DNA of 64,000 nt from Clavelina lepadiformis (taxonomy: Eukaryota > Chordata > Ascidiacea > Aplousobranchia > Clavelinidae). The position numbers and the translations under genes were made by a program. The DNA lies in NCBI RefSeq assembly GCF_947623445.1, contig NC_135240.1, positions 10,354,001 to 10,418,000 on the forward strand, in the 5' to 3' direction. This document shows, in pieces, positions 11,757 to 26,200 of the stretch. Below the pieces are notes generated by a model. It was not told the DNA's origin. It did not search any database and worked only from the letters and a program-made list of their open reading frames with translations. Numbering within the stretch: the stretch's first letter is position 1; every line of letters begins with the position of its first letter.

Positions 11757-12712
11757 GGCTATTTGCAACATATGACATAGGCTATTCAAAACATTCGACC
11801 ACCATGTTGCAGATTGCTTTTTTATCAATATCTTTTAGAATTAAGATTCTCATTTTCGAGTAGGCCTATACCTTTACATTTATCCTATATACCAAGTTTT
11901 TGTGAAAGAAACACTTGTGATGTGTTTTTGGCTGAGATTTGTCGTGATTGTTTACGTTTGCATTATCAAAGTTAATATATTCGAAAGTACCTGTTGTGCT
12001 ATACTGCTTCACATTTAAACATCGAACCATTAATTTCTTTCATTTTAATTCTAGTATGTAAAAAATACGGTTATGATCCTATGACACTTCTCTTTACAGA
12101 AAGCAGAATATACCAAGAAAACAAAGGTTTACCTACAAAAACAGATTGAATTCTTAAGCAAATCACCAGAAAGTATTTACTACCTGGTGGAGAAGCCAAA
12201 ATCAAACCAAGCATAAATTTCGCTTTTGCAACCAATAGTTAAGAAAATATTTTCACCCATTGCTCACACAACATCTTACCGAGATGACGTAATTTGAACA
12301 GATAACTTTATTGGTTGTTTACAGTCAAAGACCTTGTTTGCAATCACCTCTAAAACATTAACTTTGTCAGGTTCTACCTCCTGTATACAGACCAAACTTG
12401 AAATTAAACATATTAAGTAACCAATAACACTCAAAATAATATTTGTTCATGGCCCTCTAGCAAAACAAACAATACAGTAAATATACAAAGCATGGGAAGT
12501 TCCGAGGTACGCCCTATACTAAAGAATTGCAAAATCATTTTGTGAACGAAGCAATGGACGCCACTGCATAAAACATCAAGGAAGGAAAATAATGAAAGTA
12601 GAAATTACTATATATACATAGCAAACTGTTGCAATTAATACATCTTTTCCTACGTTTTAAAGTAGAAGTTCAGCATTTATAGGATTTCAATAAAATGATG
12701 AATAGCCTGTAC

Positions 12713-12919
12713 CAAAGGTGGACAAACTGCGGCTCGCCGACATGTTTTTTTGTGGCTCTTTTAGGTAAATAGTAATATCCCAAATAGACTGCTAATTATA
12801 TAATATTATATATTATATTATAATAACCAAATTGACAAACATTACTGATTTTGTGGCTCGCTGGTGTTTGTAGTGTTACGCAGGTGACTCTTTCATTGAA
12901 CAAGTTTGCCCGCCCGTGG
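12713..12919. mobile_element. short hAT-like non-autonomous element
   Basis: The left end CAAAGGTGGACAAACTGCGG and the right end AAGTTTGCCCGCCCGTGG are imperfect inverted copies of each other and resemble termini of hAT elements in many animals (CAGNGGTGGGCAAACT...). About 207 bp, no coding capacity, AT-rich middle. The flanking 8-mers resemble each other only roughly, so the ends and target duplication are uncertain. Confidence 0.5.
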
Positions 12920-13637
12920 TCTACACCAAACAGAGAATTAATTTATTAAAACTCTTTTATAGCCTCAAACTACCAACGTCAACTTAAATATACTCTTTGC
13001 CGTTTTGTTTTAATTCTCAATGGACTTGGTTTGGTTTTCTATTGTCTGCTCCGTTTCACTTGGGCAGAGTGGATTCGGTTAAAGAACAAAGCTTGCCTTG
13101 TCTAACAAGGCGTAAATATGTTTTCGGGTTCCAATTTGCATCTGCTCTTCTTTCGAAGGCAACACTTTTGACGTGTTAATTATACGCGTTAAACGAGCCA
13201 TTACACGATAACTTTTGCCAACAACCAAAACAACTTTAATGAAAACAACCGAAAGCCGAATGAGTATTTTCATTTCATTTACTATTAGAATTATACCAAA
13301 ACTTCCAAAATGATCGTGATGAACATAATATCAGAAACAATATGTTTGTCAGGGAAAAGACCTTGAAATAAACTTTTTTCGTATTCGTGGAATTTCCTCG
13401 AGTTAATCATTCACCGAGCTTCTCTGTTCTCGCAACAAAACTTTGCATCCTTTGCGTCGTTTAACGAAAAAGAAAGAAAAAAGCGAAGAGAAATATCTGC
13501 TATGAGATATGCTGCTATAAATTAAGCAACAATTTACGTGCCCTACTCAGACAATCTACCTTAGCACATCGGTACAACCTTGCAGAATTTTGGAAGTGAC
13601 TGACATTTTATTTTTTTATTAACATAAGTATTGCAAG

Positions 13638-16600
13638 ATGAATTTTAGCATCAGTAAAACACAAGATGTAATTTCGATCCAAGCAGCAAGTGAAACAAAG
13701 ATTACAACTGAATCTGCAGCACTCGCGTAAGTTATAACCAGTTACTGTAACATTACAATGATATTTTATAGTTAAGTTGTCGATTGCTTGTTGTAATGGA
13801 AGTAAAAAGTTGGTAAATAAAATTGATTGAAATAAGGTAACAAAAAACAAAAAGGGCAAAGTATTATGTAATATAAAAATTCCGACCAAAAAGAAAAACA
13901 AAAAATATCAAAATATTGATTAACAAAAACTAACTTATAATATCGTGGATATTTTTATTGTGGTTTCTTTAATAATAACTATATAACAACATAGGAAAAG
14001 GAAAGCCCAGAAGCAAAGATGTATCCAACCAAAACGTTTTAGCGAATCGTCGGCCGATTCATCCGAAGTTGCTAAAAGTGAACCCCAAGCTGCTGACGGC
14101 ATTGCAATTGCGTTGTCCGTGCTGTATGGAATAATCATTGTTAGCTTGACTTTTGTTTTCAAAGTGTCGGATAAAATTGCTTCTGAAACGATGAAGGTAA
14201 CCTCTTTTTTATTGATTTATAAATGTTGTAGCCTATGAATAATTATACAAAAGTGAATTTTTCCTTTTTAACAAAATAATTAAAACCATTTGTATAACGC
14301 TAACTTGTGCTATTAACTTAATATGTTTTACGACAGCAAGTTTTCTGCAAAAATTATACCTCTGGCTTTCAGAATAAGGTTTTTAAAATTGTCTAGTTCA
14401 ACTAAACTTAATTTCTGTTTACAGAATTACAGACAAGTGGCAGAATACTATTTGGATTGCGTTTTGTTTATCTCCGTGTCCTGGTTGACCGCGTTCAAAA
14501 TTTCCAGCTGTGGCATATTCGGGCGAAATACAGACAAAACTCAAACGAGGAACGCTTCATATATCAACCATTGGCTGATTGGTTCGTGCTCCCAGACAAA
14601 GTTCAATATTATAGTAGTTGTATAGGCAAACAAAGAACCTGGTGTTTTTGTGTATTCAGTTATTTGTAGTTAACATGCCGACCATATGCAGATATGTGAG
14701 CAAATGCTTTCACCAACCGGTGTGCGGGAAGGTAAACATGTTTTTAACCACAACTTACAGAGTTTTATGTCAACACAGGTGTGGTGTGTCTCTTCGGAAT
14801 AATAATTGTGGTAAAGTCTGCGTTTGAACTTGTAGCAGTAACACAGATTAGCGATCCTTGTACTGATAAAGTGCCCTACGGTATCTTGTTTGTAATGGAC
14901 GGTCTTCATGTCTTATTGCTGGCTGATTTTATTTTTCTGCACAGAAAAAACTCATTGAACAAATTTCCCGTTCAAAACAGGTAAAAAATTTTAATATGAG
15001 AAAGTTGAACGTAAATAGAAATAATGGTATATGTAAAATTCAGGTTTGCAACTGTGCATCTTTTGGCCACCAGTTTATCGATTTGGTTGAACACGGTGTT
15101 TGATGAGATAACACACGCTCTTGAAGCGGAAGACTATCAACACCCAAACGTTTCAAGTGAGTATATTTTCATGAAGGCCTATGTACACGTCCATGATGGC
15201 ATGAATTACCAAATTATTAATTATTAACGTTACCTTTTATCCATCAACAGGTTATGCAAAAACGGGTGGAATGATGATTGGAAACTGTCTTTGTTCTACT
15301 GAATATTGCGAAGTAGTAGCAAAAGCAGAATTGTTTCTTTCTCCGATTTTGGTTGAATTTTCTTTTGTGGTTACATGTCTTCTTTATATCATATGGCGCA
15401 AAGTAGGGCAAAGCCAAAGCAGTCATCATTCGCATGGAAAACCAAAGTACAAAATTTCTAATACTTTCAAAGGTAAAATGCGTTATGCCCCCGGTACACC
15501 TGTCTACCTTTATAGCTTTGCTGATAAAACTAACTTAAGTGGTGATTTTGTTTCAGGAATCTTGGTCGGAATTCTGGTATTTCTTGTCACAATAGCGATG
15601 ATAATACTTCTTGATTTCAAGGACAATCAACTGAAAAATTCGACAAATGAAACAGCAATGTTTTTAAGCCATACTTTTGAAGCATTTTTAGTAAGTAGCC
15701 TACACGCCAAGTTGAAAAACACTTTAGTGGCTGAAATACGTCTGATATCAATAGCCTATATGCAGCAACTCTAAGTATTGTTTAATACACAGATTGCGTG
15801 TAACACCGTTATCATCATCGCTTGCATCGCCGGATTCTATATTCAGTTTGTTCACCAACGGTTAAGTGCTTCGTCCCTACCTCCCAACTTGGATGTCGTT
15901 CTTTTCTTCACCTGTCTCATCGGGCTCATAGTGGTGGATCTGTTTGTTATTTTTTCCCTGTGTGCAGCGCCACCGGCCGATGACGAATTATGGGCTTTAG
16001 CTCTAGTTTATCCCTTCATGGATATGCTTGCGAACTTACTGCAGGTCTTAATCTATGTTGCTAGATGCTTCTGCATAGACAAATGCTATTGCAATTTGCA
16101 AGAACGGTTAAAACTGTTTAATCTTACAATAATTTCCAATCGCCATAGACTCCTTGGTTTGACTTCGCATTAAAAAATGTTTGATCCATTATCACTGTAT
16201 AAAAACGCTAAAAATATGTTAACTATATTTAGGCTTTTTTCATAATGTTTGGATTGCAAATCAACGTTTCTAAAGCAAAGCGGTAAGATTAGATTTGATT
16301 TAGGCCTATGTTAAATTACAGACGTAATAGCAATTGGATTTGTATTAATATCAGTCATTTCATTTCAGCCGCAGCAAAAAACAGGAGCTTGCATCTGCCA
16401 CAGTTGCATATGACAATGAAGTCTTTATCGAAAGCGTTAAAGTAACAGAAGAGAAGTCATCAAATTGCGATAATGACGTAAGTTTAACGATACAGCAATG
16501 GCAGTTATAACGACCATCAACCACAAATACGCCAGACCTTGTATAAATGTCTTATGTTCTATGACCTATGTGCTTCAGAACGAAAAAACACGTAAAACTT

Positions 16601-16980
16601 TGGGTTTTACAATGAAATCAATGTCCACCCCTGACATGCTGCAATACAGTGCGAATTACGACACGACAAACGCTACAATTTCACCTCCAGTCTCAAGTGC
16701 ATTCAGTGATAAGGACTTCGACATTGAAAATGACATGCCTGCGGAAATACACAACACACCAACCCCGTTGCGTAACATTGCCATATTTTTGGTATTTATC
16801 AATACAGCTTTGTGGCTTTTTCTATCACTTAACGGTCTTCTGTTTGTCGTTGATTCCTACCAAGATACCTTTTATGGTCACGAAGCTTGGGCTATCATCA
16901 CTTCGGTAACTAAACCACTATCGGTTTTTCTGAGAATGCATGCAGCCGCTTGCTTGTTCGAAATGTGGTATTTTAGATAA
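13638..16980 (+). CDS. otopetrin B (proton channel)
   Basis: Second member of the array. Eleven exons: 13638-13726, 13995-14196, 14425-14581, 14779-14980, 15044-15156, 15251-15472, 15557-15690, 15793-16044, 16233-16282, 16369-16477, 16579-16980; all GT-AG, 643 residues. TM1 is LSVLYGIIIVSLTFVF after a basic tail (KRKAQKQR). Family blocks follow: VVCLFGIIIVVKSAFELVAV, ATSLSIWLNTVFDEITHAL, CLCSTEYCEVVAKAELFLSP, VEFSFVVTCLLYIIW and the terminal FLRMHAAACLFEMW. Intron positions and phases match OTOP-A and OTOP-C. The mini-exon that A, D and E carry before the CxC loop is absent. B and C share the two-exon N-terminus and IxDP/NPxC loop, and look like sister copies. A poly(A) signal lies at 17345. 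Confidence 0.9.
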
Positions 16981-17344
16981 AACATAACATCGTTGACTAC
17001 TTCTGAAGCACTGTATGTCTTGTTTTGTTTGATTTTTATGCTTTTCAATATTCTGTATATTCCACAGCACTTCAGTGGTTTCCACATACCATTTATTCGA
17101 TACGTTTGCTTAGCTTGTTTTTAATTATTTTCGATACAACAAGGAAGTAATTCGGTCTTTCGATATGTATGCTCGATATAAAAGTATATCCGTTTAAAAC
17201 CTATTTCATGTACTTTTAATGTAATTTGTGTAGGTTTGTCACTGCCTTAAATTGCCTGTAATTACCTTCCAATGAATGCTGCTTTCATTGTGCGTTCAAC
17301 TAGTAGACATGGTTACTTAAATTAATTTGAAACCATCTTTTTTA

Positions 17345-17350
17345 AATAAA
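17345..17350 (+). terminator. poly(A) signal of OTOP-B
   Basis: AATAAA 365 bp after the OTOP-B stop. It is the first canonical signal but rather far, so a non-canonical site may be used instead. Confidence 0.3.
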
Positions 17351-20335
17351 AATTATCACAACTATAGGCCTACTAGACCTTGGGCGTAGCTTGAAAAAGA
17401 AGATACAGTTCATTTGTTAAGGCGATACGTCACGATAACGTCATTACAAATTGCAAGAGGTTCTTTGTATCAATTAAGACCCCGTTTCTTAGAAAAATTA
17501 TGTAAATTATAGGTTTTTCATTTACGGCATTCCGGATCAATTTTTACGGATTTATATAGGTTAAAATGTAGCATAAAATATGGTAAAATAGCTAGTAAAT
17601 AGTCTTTTTGCCATATGTTCTGTTTTTAACACGTCAAAAACGGGAGAAAATCACGTGAGTCATCTCGCCAAAAGCTAGAAAACACGTGATTAATTTCTGA
17701 ACATAACTTCCGCTATACGTAAGAAGTGTTGCGTCAAGGGGAAAATCAGGCTCGTATGATAAGAACAATACGTACAAAATGTATCTCGTTCTTGCCAGTG
17801 AGTTTCTAAATGATAAACAAACTATACCTGCAACAAGTTAGCTATGCACGTACAACCGAAGAGTTTCGGCGTAAGTGTTCCTGACCTCATGTATATTCGG
17901 GGGATACAGCAAGTATAATAATTTATAAGATGACTTGTCAAACTAAATGCAAACAAAAATCTTCATGTTGGCAAAAGCCAGCTGTATTTTTGTCTTAAAT
18001 TTCAATTCAAAATCTTTTATAGGCTTTTATGTTCGCCGTAGCAAGCGCACAAGTCTCAAGTGACCATTCGTGTTAAACCATGCGTGGGAGTGTTTGTTGC
18101 AATAGGTCAGATCACGCGACCGCATACGTGGGCTATGTAGCTACCAGTGTCGTCACCAGGTTTTGGGAAAGTTTCTTTTTTCAGATCTTGAAAATTAACA
18201 TACTATGGTCGAAAAGTGTATTCTAAATTCTAATATACCTAGTTTTCCTTAATGTAAGAATAAGCGGAACATTGTCAGCTTGTTGCGTTTTACCGATCTA
18301 GTGCTTGTGTTCCACATCTGCTGTAAAAAAAGCGCTTTATGACGACATTCTCTTAATTTTTTTTTAGCCAATAACAAGTAGTCACTGCACAGTGCACATC
18401 CGCACAAATGGAACGTTCACAGTAGAAACAAGGAAAATAAATTTCGAAGAGACAAAAACTTCAATATGCAGTTATTAGATTAAAAAATACGAAACATTCA
18501 TATCCTAATATTCTATAAATTTGAATTTTTCTCACGGTAGGGCTATACATGTAACGTGTAGTAAAAAAGCGTGATTAATTTGTCAATAGCCAACGTATGA
18601 TCGATTGTGGCCGTCCCAAGCAGTATTTCAAGTCGCCTGCTATGCAACGATGGTGTGACCTGACCGTCCTTAATACGTACAGCAACACTTCCTCTTACTT
18701 AAGACTGATATAATGGAACAATAGCATGTGCGCATTAAAGGAGTTTCGCGTTTAAGCTAGTAGAAGGTGTAAAAAACTTTAAAGCGTTTTAAACTGATTG
18801 CTTTGTAACCTGTAAATATCAACAATTTACAAATGTAATCAAAGTAAACGGTAGAAAGATAAAGCAATTTGATAATAGTTATCAGATTAACAAGGTAATA
18901 CTAACAAACAAAGGCATGAAACAGAAACGCTGGTCAGCAGTAGAAGGATTGTATACTTTAAGGCAGACAAATAATTGCAGGTTAGCGGACAAATATCCAG
19001 GTGTTTGCGCCCGTATAAACGTTTCGCTGAGTTTGAAAAATGTTTCAAACAGTCAAGTAGTTCATGCAAGCTGCTGCATTGCCTTGTTTTTCACGTTTTT
19101 GCATAAAAAATGCCACTGCGTTTGAGGTGAGTTTGACGTTTCAACGATTTACAGAAATGCGTGAAGGTTATTCAGTTGAAACCAATGACCTTGAAAACCC
19201 AGCTTTAAACTTCGCATAAACTCATACCAGCATTGCAATGTGCTTGGGGGCATTTTGTAATCGGCTTTATCTCTGCACGTTAGTGGTAATGTTCTGTTAA
19301 TCTGCGCCTGACGCTTGTTATTCTTATTTTGCAACAGAGTGGAATGTGTCAATACAACATGCATTTAGCACAAAAAGGTCATTAATCATACACCTCCTGG
19401 TGCGGATTAACAAATATCTGCGTGTGGGCGATGACCAGTGATGTACATAACAGATTTTCCAATGAAATTTTGGAACCCCAACCAGCGATTTCCGATTAGC
19501 AACAGCGTAAAATACATCTTTCAAAATGAATACGCTCTAGATTCTTGAAGAATATATTGTCGTAATCGTAGAACTTATAGTCATTTGTCCAAGCATGGCT
19601 TTGACTACGTGACTTCATTACATCGCCAAATTTTCCATCTTTAGCTGAGCTCGTGTTTACAGAAAAAAACTCTAACTGTGTTAAAATTGATTACGACATA
19701 TTTGCTGTGGTTCATTTGTTGTTTACAGCAAAAGCCCGAGGTGAAATAGTATATCAGTACGTGCCCAGTTGTGTCAGTAAGATGGTTGATGTCACTAAAC
19801 GAACTCGTGAAAGCATTTTGATAGCAGCAAGATCAGGTTTTGGGCAAAGTTGTTTGCCTGCTCGAGATGAAATAATCGCGTGGTATTAGCTATTTAACTG
19901 AAGTGGGTATTACCGTTAGTAGAAATGTGCCTATTTCAATATTCTTTACTGGATAGAACTACTAACTATACTACTGTACTATACAACGGCATTATCAAAC
20001 GCGAAGAGATTTATAGGCTTGAACAATATCTCAGGACACGCAAGCTTGATAGAATCTTGCTTTCGATGTTTTACAATGATAAGCTACATTTGTTGCAAAG
20101 TGTCATTTAATTCTAAACAAAGAAGTTAGAAATACCTGAAACGACTGCGCAATACTGCTGTAATGCAAATCTATAGCTTAAGGAAGGAATGAGTTACATT
20201 TGCTCTAGAAAGTCTTAGCTAACAGAATGTAGACAAGAAAAAGTATAGAAAAGTCCAACAAATCAGACTGTATATTGGTACAGTATATGATCACAGCATG
20301 TTTCCTGCCGTACGATGCCTATTGACTTGAGTATT

Positions 20336-20364
20336 TGACGTCACACGGCTAGCGTGTGACGTCA
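20336..20364. promoter_or_regulatory. palindrome of two full CRE sites
   Basis: Perfect inverted repeat: arms TGACGTCACACG and CGTGTGACGTCA around a 5-nt centre GCTAG. Each arm starts or ends with a full cAMP response element (TGACGTCA), the site of CREB/ATF bZIP dimers. It lies between OTOP-B and OTOP-C, about 2.9 kb upstream of OTOP-C. Confidence 0.6.
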
Positions 20365-23278
20365 TGGTAAACTGTGTTTTACAATTTGCAAATTTAAGTA
20401 GTTTTACTATTACTGATATGCTGCATGATTGATTTAATTAAGCGTCTCAAAGACCATGTTCCTAAAATATTTGAGCATTTTTTTGCGCAAACAGTCAGTC
20501 CATAAATATTGTTGATAAAGTCATATTGTTAAAGTTTATAACGCGGTTCTTGGTAACATATAACCGACAAACAATTTATTTGGCGTTGCGATAAGATTTT
20601 GTGCTTGACACATAAACCGACCGAGGTCTGGCGGCATTTAACAAGTCAAACATAATTTACTGTTTGGTACATAGACCGTAAACCCCCGATCCAATCATCG
20701 ATTGCAACATGTATCATCCAGACATAGGAAAGGTGAATAACTTGACTTTTTTGCGAATTATTGTGTATATTTACATAAGCCTACATAGCGCTCAGTAGTT
20801 GCTGGCAATATATAGAAAAGCAACAACGATGAAAAACGAAAAGAAAAAACAAGAAACTGCACGATATTTCTCGAAAAACATGTATTATAACTTATAATGT
20901 TGTTTATTTAAACGCAGTAAAAGGCCATTACTAAGATATTTGTACAGCAAACGTGCTAGCAGATGTTAACAATTTACCGTTAAATTTTATTATTAGATTT
21001 TTCATTAACTCATTGTTTTACCAAGTCTTCAAAATCATTTTGAATTTTTTCCATTTGACTCCGTGAAATAGACGTTGTCATTTCGTTTCGAGAATGTTTT
21101 AATAACGTTTTTACTATTTACATTGCGGTTATAACGGTTTGTCCATAGTTTAGCGCTGGCGTTTTGTTTATGTGTAGGCTGCGTAGAAAGTGGATTGGTT
21201 CCCCGCTTCTCGCCCAAAGCTAAGTTACACACATTTTTACCTGCGAGAATAAACTGCCGCGTGGTCAAAACTTGCTGTGTTCTTGTTTTTATTGTCGTAG
21301 TTATATGAGAAACCGCTCGTTTGTAAAGTTGCAGAGTGAGTGAATTGACTGTCACTTTTTGATTCCAGATTTGATACTGTGGCCAGCTGCGAGCGTATGT
21401 AAAGACAGGTTACTTGTATTTTTTGTGTAAGTATGTTGTTTTTGATAACCCTAAATTCCTTTTATGAATGTTAAAGTTGCAAATGCTTTATATGAACAGA
21501 TTATATTTGTTGCTTTGGCTTTACACAAGAGTATATATTATATAAGGTAGGAAAAAAAATTCCCCCGTTATATCCTTTGTTTGCTTTAAGGAAAATAACT
21601 TGAATGTCAAAGAGTCAATAGTATCAACTACAATTACACGAATGAATAAATATTGTTGCAGCGCTTAGCAATAACCTACTTCGTAAAAAATATTATTGAA
21701 TTGCGATCAGTGTTGAATGAATGAATGAATCACAATTGCACCATGACGTTTTGCAAATTGTGAATGCTTATGGGCCAACGCATTAAAGCCGTTTTTGATC
21801 GACATCACACGTGTATAGTAACCAACCAATGCGATAAGAGCAACACTTCAAATGTCTGCTTTAAAACATATAGCTTTGGGTTTTGTTACCAAAAATCCAG
21901 CAGTTATTGGGTTTCTTTTATAAAATCCCTAAATACTGACATAACAATTAGAGAGCCGCTTGTGAACCAATTATGTAATTGGAGTATTTTTTAAACATTA
22001 CATTGAGTAGTATCAGGTTATACGTAAATCTTTGTAATGTATTGGCCACCACCAAAGCCCAGTGTACGCTGAATGTAAACAATCCAAACAGGAATTGAAA
22101 AATGACAGAAAGGTTTATAATTTGCAGCATTGCTGGCTTGTCTCTGATGACCTGAAAACCACTTGGGAAACTCAAATTATTGCGTCGCAGTTACAAGCTG
22201 CGATAAACTTACGTAAAGAAAAAAACAAAACTCGTTGCGGAAATGGAGATTCTTTTACTCTCTTAATGAAAAAACTTTGAAATCAAAAAACTGTGAAGAA
22301 GTTTTTCCATAAAACTACGTGCTTTCGGCAAAAAAAAGCAATACAGGTAAAGCGCTGGAGAATGCGTGAACGTTATCAGTGCACGCGTGTGCGGATCGAA
22401 GTAGGTAGCTGCATCTTATGTGAAGAACGGCAGAACGCTTCAATAACATTTACCTCATAGGGAATTAAGTAGGCTATCGCTTGCAAAGAATGACAGCAAA
22501 AAGCAACGCGTTTACATACGCGACCTTTACATTAAATATGGCAAGAAAGGTTTGCGCTTTGCGTGTGAAAGAAAAAGCCTGAGAAAAAAATAAGAAAAAA
22601 TCAGTTTCCGCGTGACATCCTGCGGACAATTCATGCTTAACTGAAGTTCAGGTTTCTTTCACTGTGAACCATTTTATGCGAAAACAACTTTGCCTTAGGT
22701 TTTACCTTAAACTTCCGAGCTATAGGGGCAGTGTCTTTCATTGTACTATGTGCACCGAGTCTTGCTTTTACGGTCGTGGCTAGGGCAAAGTTTACGGTTT
22801 ACTCAAATTTTTCAATGAGGCAACGGACAAGGTGAAGTACCAGTAAAAGTACCAACTTTAGGCAAAATAGCTTTTTAGGCGAAACAGATGATTCAAGGGC
22901 AAACTCTCTGTATGTTTAGATGTACGATATTCCAAAAATATCTGAGAAAATGGATGGAATTGACTTGGTATAATTATATAGGCCTAGTAGAATTTACACT
23001 GACGTAACAACATTAATAACGTTTGTACAAGCATAAAATTTACTGCCATTAACTATCTTTTCTACCACCAGCAGTGGAAAGGTAAATACCACATCAATTA
23101 GTATTTTTTGGCAAGTTGGATTGATGGGTGACGTTAAAATTACCGCCATCTACAACTATGTATTTTAGAGTGAGCGGCTTTGAAGTACATGTCATACGAT
23201 TTAATGTTGATAATAAATGTTAATTTAATTAAAGTAATACTTTGAATATTTTGGATCGACCCTATCGTGACAGACAAA

Positions 23279-26200
23279 ATGGAGTTTGAAATGACCCCAC
23301 CGCAGAGTCAGATTTCGACTGTATTTGGAATCGAGTCGAATCAGATCGCCAGAGAAAAACACAGGTGGGTGATGGTTGCAAAAGAGTAAACTCAAAAAAG
23401 TCAATTGATACGTCCACAGCGCGAAAGCGTAATTTTATGCGCATTCCAAGTGCAAATTTTTGCACAAATATTCGTTCATGTATTTCAGGAAACTTCGTCT
23501 GAGAGAACGCAGAAAGAAACGCACAGTGAGTGAGTCTGTGTCTGAGGTCTTAACAAGAAGGAGGATAAAATACAAGCGGGGTTTTGTTGATGATATTAGC
23601 AACATCTTATCCCTGTTGTACGGGATTTTCATCATCGGATTAACTTTCGTGTTTAAAACTTCGGAAATAATTACAAGCAAGGTAATAATAAAGCCACGTT
23701 GCTTTTTTGATAATTATAGTTCAGTATAAAGCTAGTATAGATCGTGTTAATAAAGTAATGCAACTTTTACAGGCGACACGTGAGATTTCGAGATCTTATC
23801 TGGAATTTATATTATCCGTGTCGGTTTTGTGGATGATCGCCTTTAAAATTTACAGCACTTGCAAGCGCAAAGAATTTTCCGGCGAAATTCAACATGAGAT
23901 ATTCATCAATCGTTGGTTGACAGGTATATATTTCTCTTTGTTTTTTTTTCAGCTAATCTTCGGTTTATAGAATTAAAGCTGGTGTCAGTTAATTTAGCAA
24001 AACGTCAAGAACGATTTATAGATTAATATTATTTCATTCCGTGTTTTCTTAGGTGTTGTTTCGATATTTGGAATTACAGTTGTGGTGAAGACAGTGTTGG
24101 AATTTATAGCCGTATTGCAAATCAGCAACCCCCAGTGTAATGAGAAGGTTTCTTACGGTATCTTGTTTGCACTGGATGCCATTCACGTTGTATTGCTCAT
24201 TGAGTTCCTTTTTCGCCATGGTAAACGGTTCATAGACGCACTGCCACATCAGAACAGGTAAGGCCATTCCACGTTGGGAGAAATTCTACAATATTTGAGA
24301 TAAGGTCCTAATTACAAAATTCTTTTTTTTCTTCGATAAAATGATTGACTAAAATTGACGGTGCTATATTTAGTACAAGTGACTTTTCGCTTTCAATCAA
24401 TTACAAAAAACAATTGCAGTTGAAATTTTTTAAACTATCTATATTTGAAAAATCACGCAGATTCTGGACAATGCATTTAATGGCTACTAGTTTAGCCGTG
24501 TGGTTAAGTACAGTAGTTGACGAAGTTACCCACGCTCTTCACGACGACGATTATAGTCAAACTGACAGTGGCAGTGAGTGAACATACACGACCAGTTTAC
24601 GATAAAAACAATACTATAGTGTTAATACAAGTAAAAGTAGTTTTATATAAATTCTCTGCGCATGACAATGATGAAAAAATATGAAAGTTCCTCTGATGAT
24701 ATAACCGAAGAACTTGTATATTTTTGGCTTTACTGTATGAGATCTATAAACCATAACTATATACTCTGAATTACATGTGTACCAGTTGCCATCTAATTTT
24801 AGCCAATGTCTAATGTGTAACTTAGATTACACGGATCGTGGGTTATTTTATGGGAAATGCCGCTGCACGACAGATTTTTGTTTGGTCGTTTCAAAAGCAG
24901 AATTATTTCTGTCGCCGATTCTTGTCGAATTTTCATTGGTCACAACCTGCCTTCTTTACGAAATCTGGCGCAATGTGCGGAGAGCTTTGCACCACGACCA
25001 TAGCACCAAGAAGCGGAACTACAACATCACAAAAACCTATCAAGGTATAAGATGTGTACTTTTTAAAAGTGTTTAACTTTTAACGACCGAGTTCAATCAA
25101 AAGCATGAAGGGTATTTGAATTTGTAAAACTACTACCTGAAAGTTTCTCTTGAAATATCCCAGTGTCGGATTACAGGCAGAGGTAGACCTCTGCTGAGCA
25201 TTCTTACCTCATTCATTCTCATTTTCTGCAGGTATTTTCGTGGGGGCGTCAGTGTTTGTGGCAACGGTTGTCATGATCGTTTTTCTGGAACTTACCCAAT
25301 CTGATTCCAAAACAAGGAATTACTACCAGGAGATCGAACAACTACGCATGTACGAAGCGTTTCTGGTAAGTCATGAAAACAAGTGTTACTGTTCACAACT
25401 TATAAAAGGCACATTACCTCAACCCTTTGCAATTTGGGAAATTTTTCCATTCATTGCGATGTAAACAGTGGAGTGCGTGATGCTGTAATTTGTTCAGCTT
25501 ATACAGCAAACATGTTTTAGGATTTCCCCTCATCAAGCTTGTTTAAAACAAACAGCTATTATTGATAAGTTTGTCGATTCGATAATAATAATTCATGTAC
25601 AATGGTGACAATAACAGCAAAATTTGGCTAAAACGTTTTAACTTCAATCATTCAATAAAAATTTTTATCTTTAAACAACACTACTGGTTGATAGGCTTCC
25701 TATATTTGCTTTTAAGACTATGTAATCATAATAACTGTAATAAAATCAATTTTATCAAACCTTTTGTTTTTCTTTTAGGTTGCATGCAATGCGGTTATCA
25801 TTGTAGCATGCATTCTCGGTTTTATAATTTATTTCCTTTGGCAAAGTTCAAAGGATAAGAAATTCACCGCTAACCTAGACGTGGTTCTGTTTTTCATCTG
25901 TTTGGTCGCTTTGATAATCGTCAACATTTTCTCAATATTTTCTGTGGGCATTGGTGGGCCAACTAACGGCTCAGATGGATGGATTTTGTCTTTGATTAAT
26001 CCCCTCATTGATATAATCGCAAACCTGATACAGGTGATTGTGTTACTTGCATGGTAAAGGAAATGTGTTTGAAACAGCTTTCCAAATTGACAACTGAAAT
26101 CAAGGTCGATAAGTTTCAGGCAAGTAAACTCAGTCAACTTTTACAGGTGTTGTTCATCATGTGTGGACTTCAAGCGTCAGGGTGTCCATCGAGGTAAGTA

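Larger units (their letters stand above)
11598..13637. other. OTOP-A to OTOP-B intergenic
   Basis: About 2 kb of AT-rich DNA with the OTOP-A 3' UTR (poly(A) signal at 11751), a short hAT-like element near 12713-12919 and the presumed OTOP-B promoter. No gene seen. Confidence 0.5.
16981..23278. other. 6.3 kb gene-free interval between OTOP-B and OTOP-C
   Basis: The longest stretch without a gene. It has only short random-looking frames and no otopetrin exon remnant that I could find. It contains a 29-bp CRE palindrome at 20336-20364 and two TAGGCCTA octamers (17365, 22979). No tRNA, transposon ends or satellite seen. A regulatory role is possible but unproven. Confidence 0.5.

Noticed and set aside
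15244-16173. Long + strand frames running through OTOP-B exon borders
   Set aside because: They read from exon into intron. The spliced model with family-conserved borders explains them better.
16981-23278. A missing or dead otopetrin copy between B and C
   Set aside because: I looked for family blocks (NRWLKG, the CLFEhW signature, SPxLVEF-like segments) in the short frames listed for this gap and found none.
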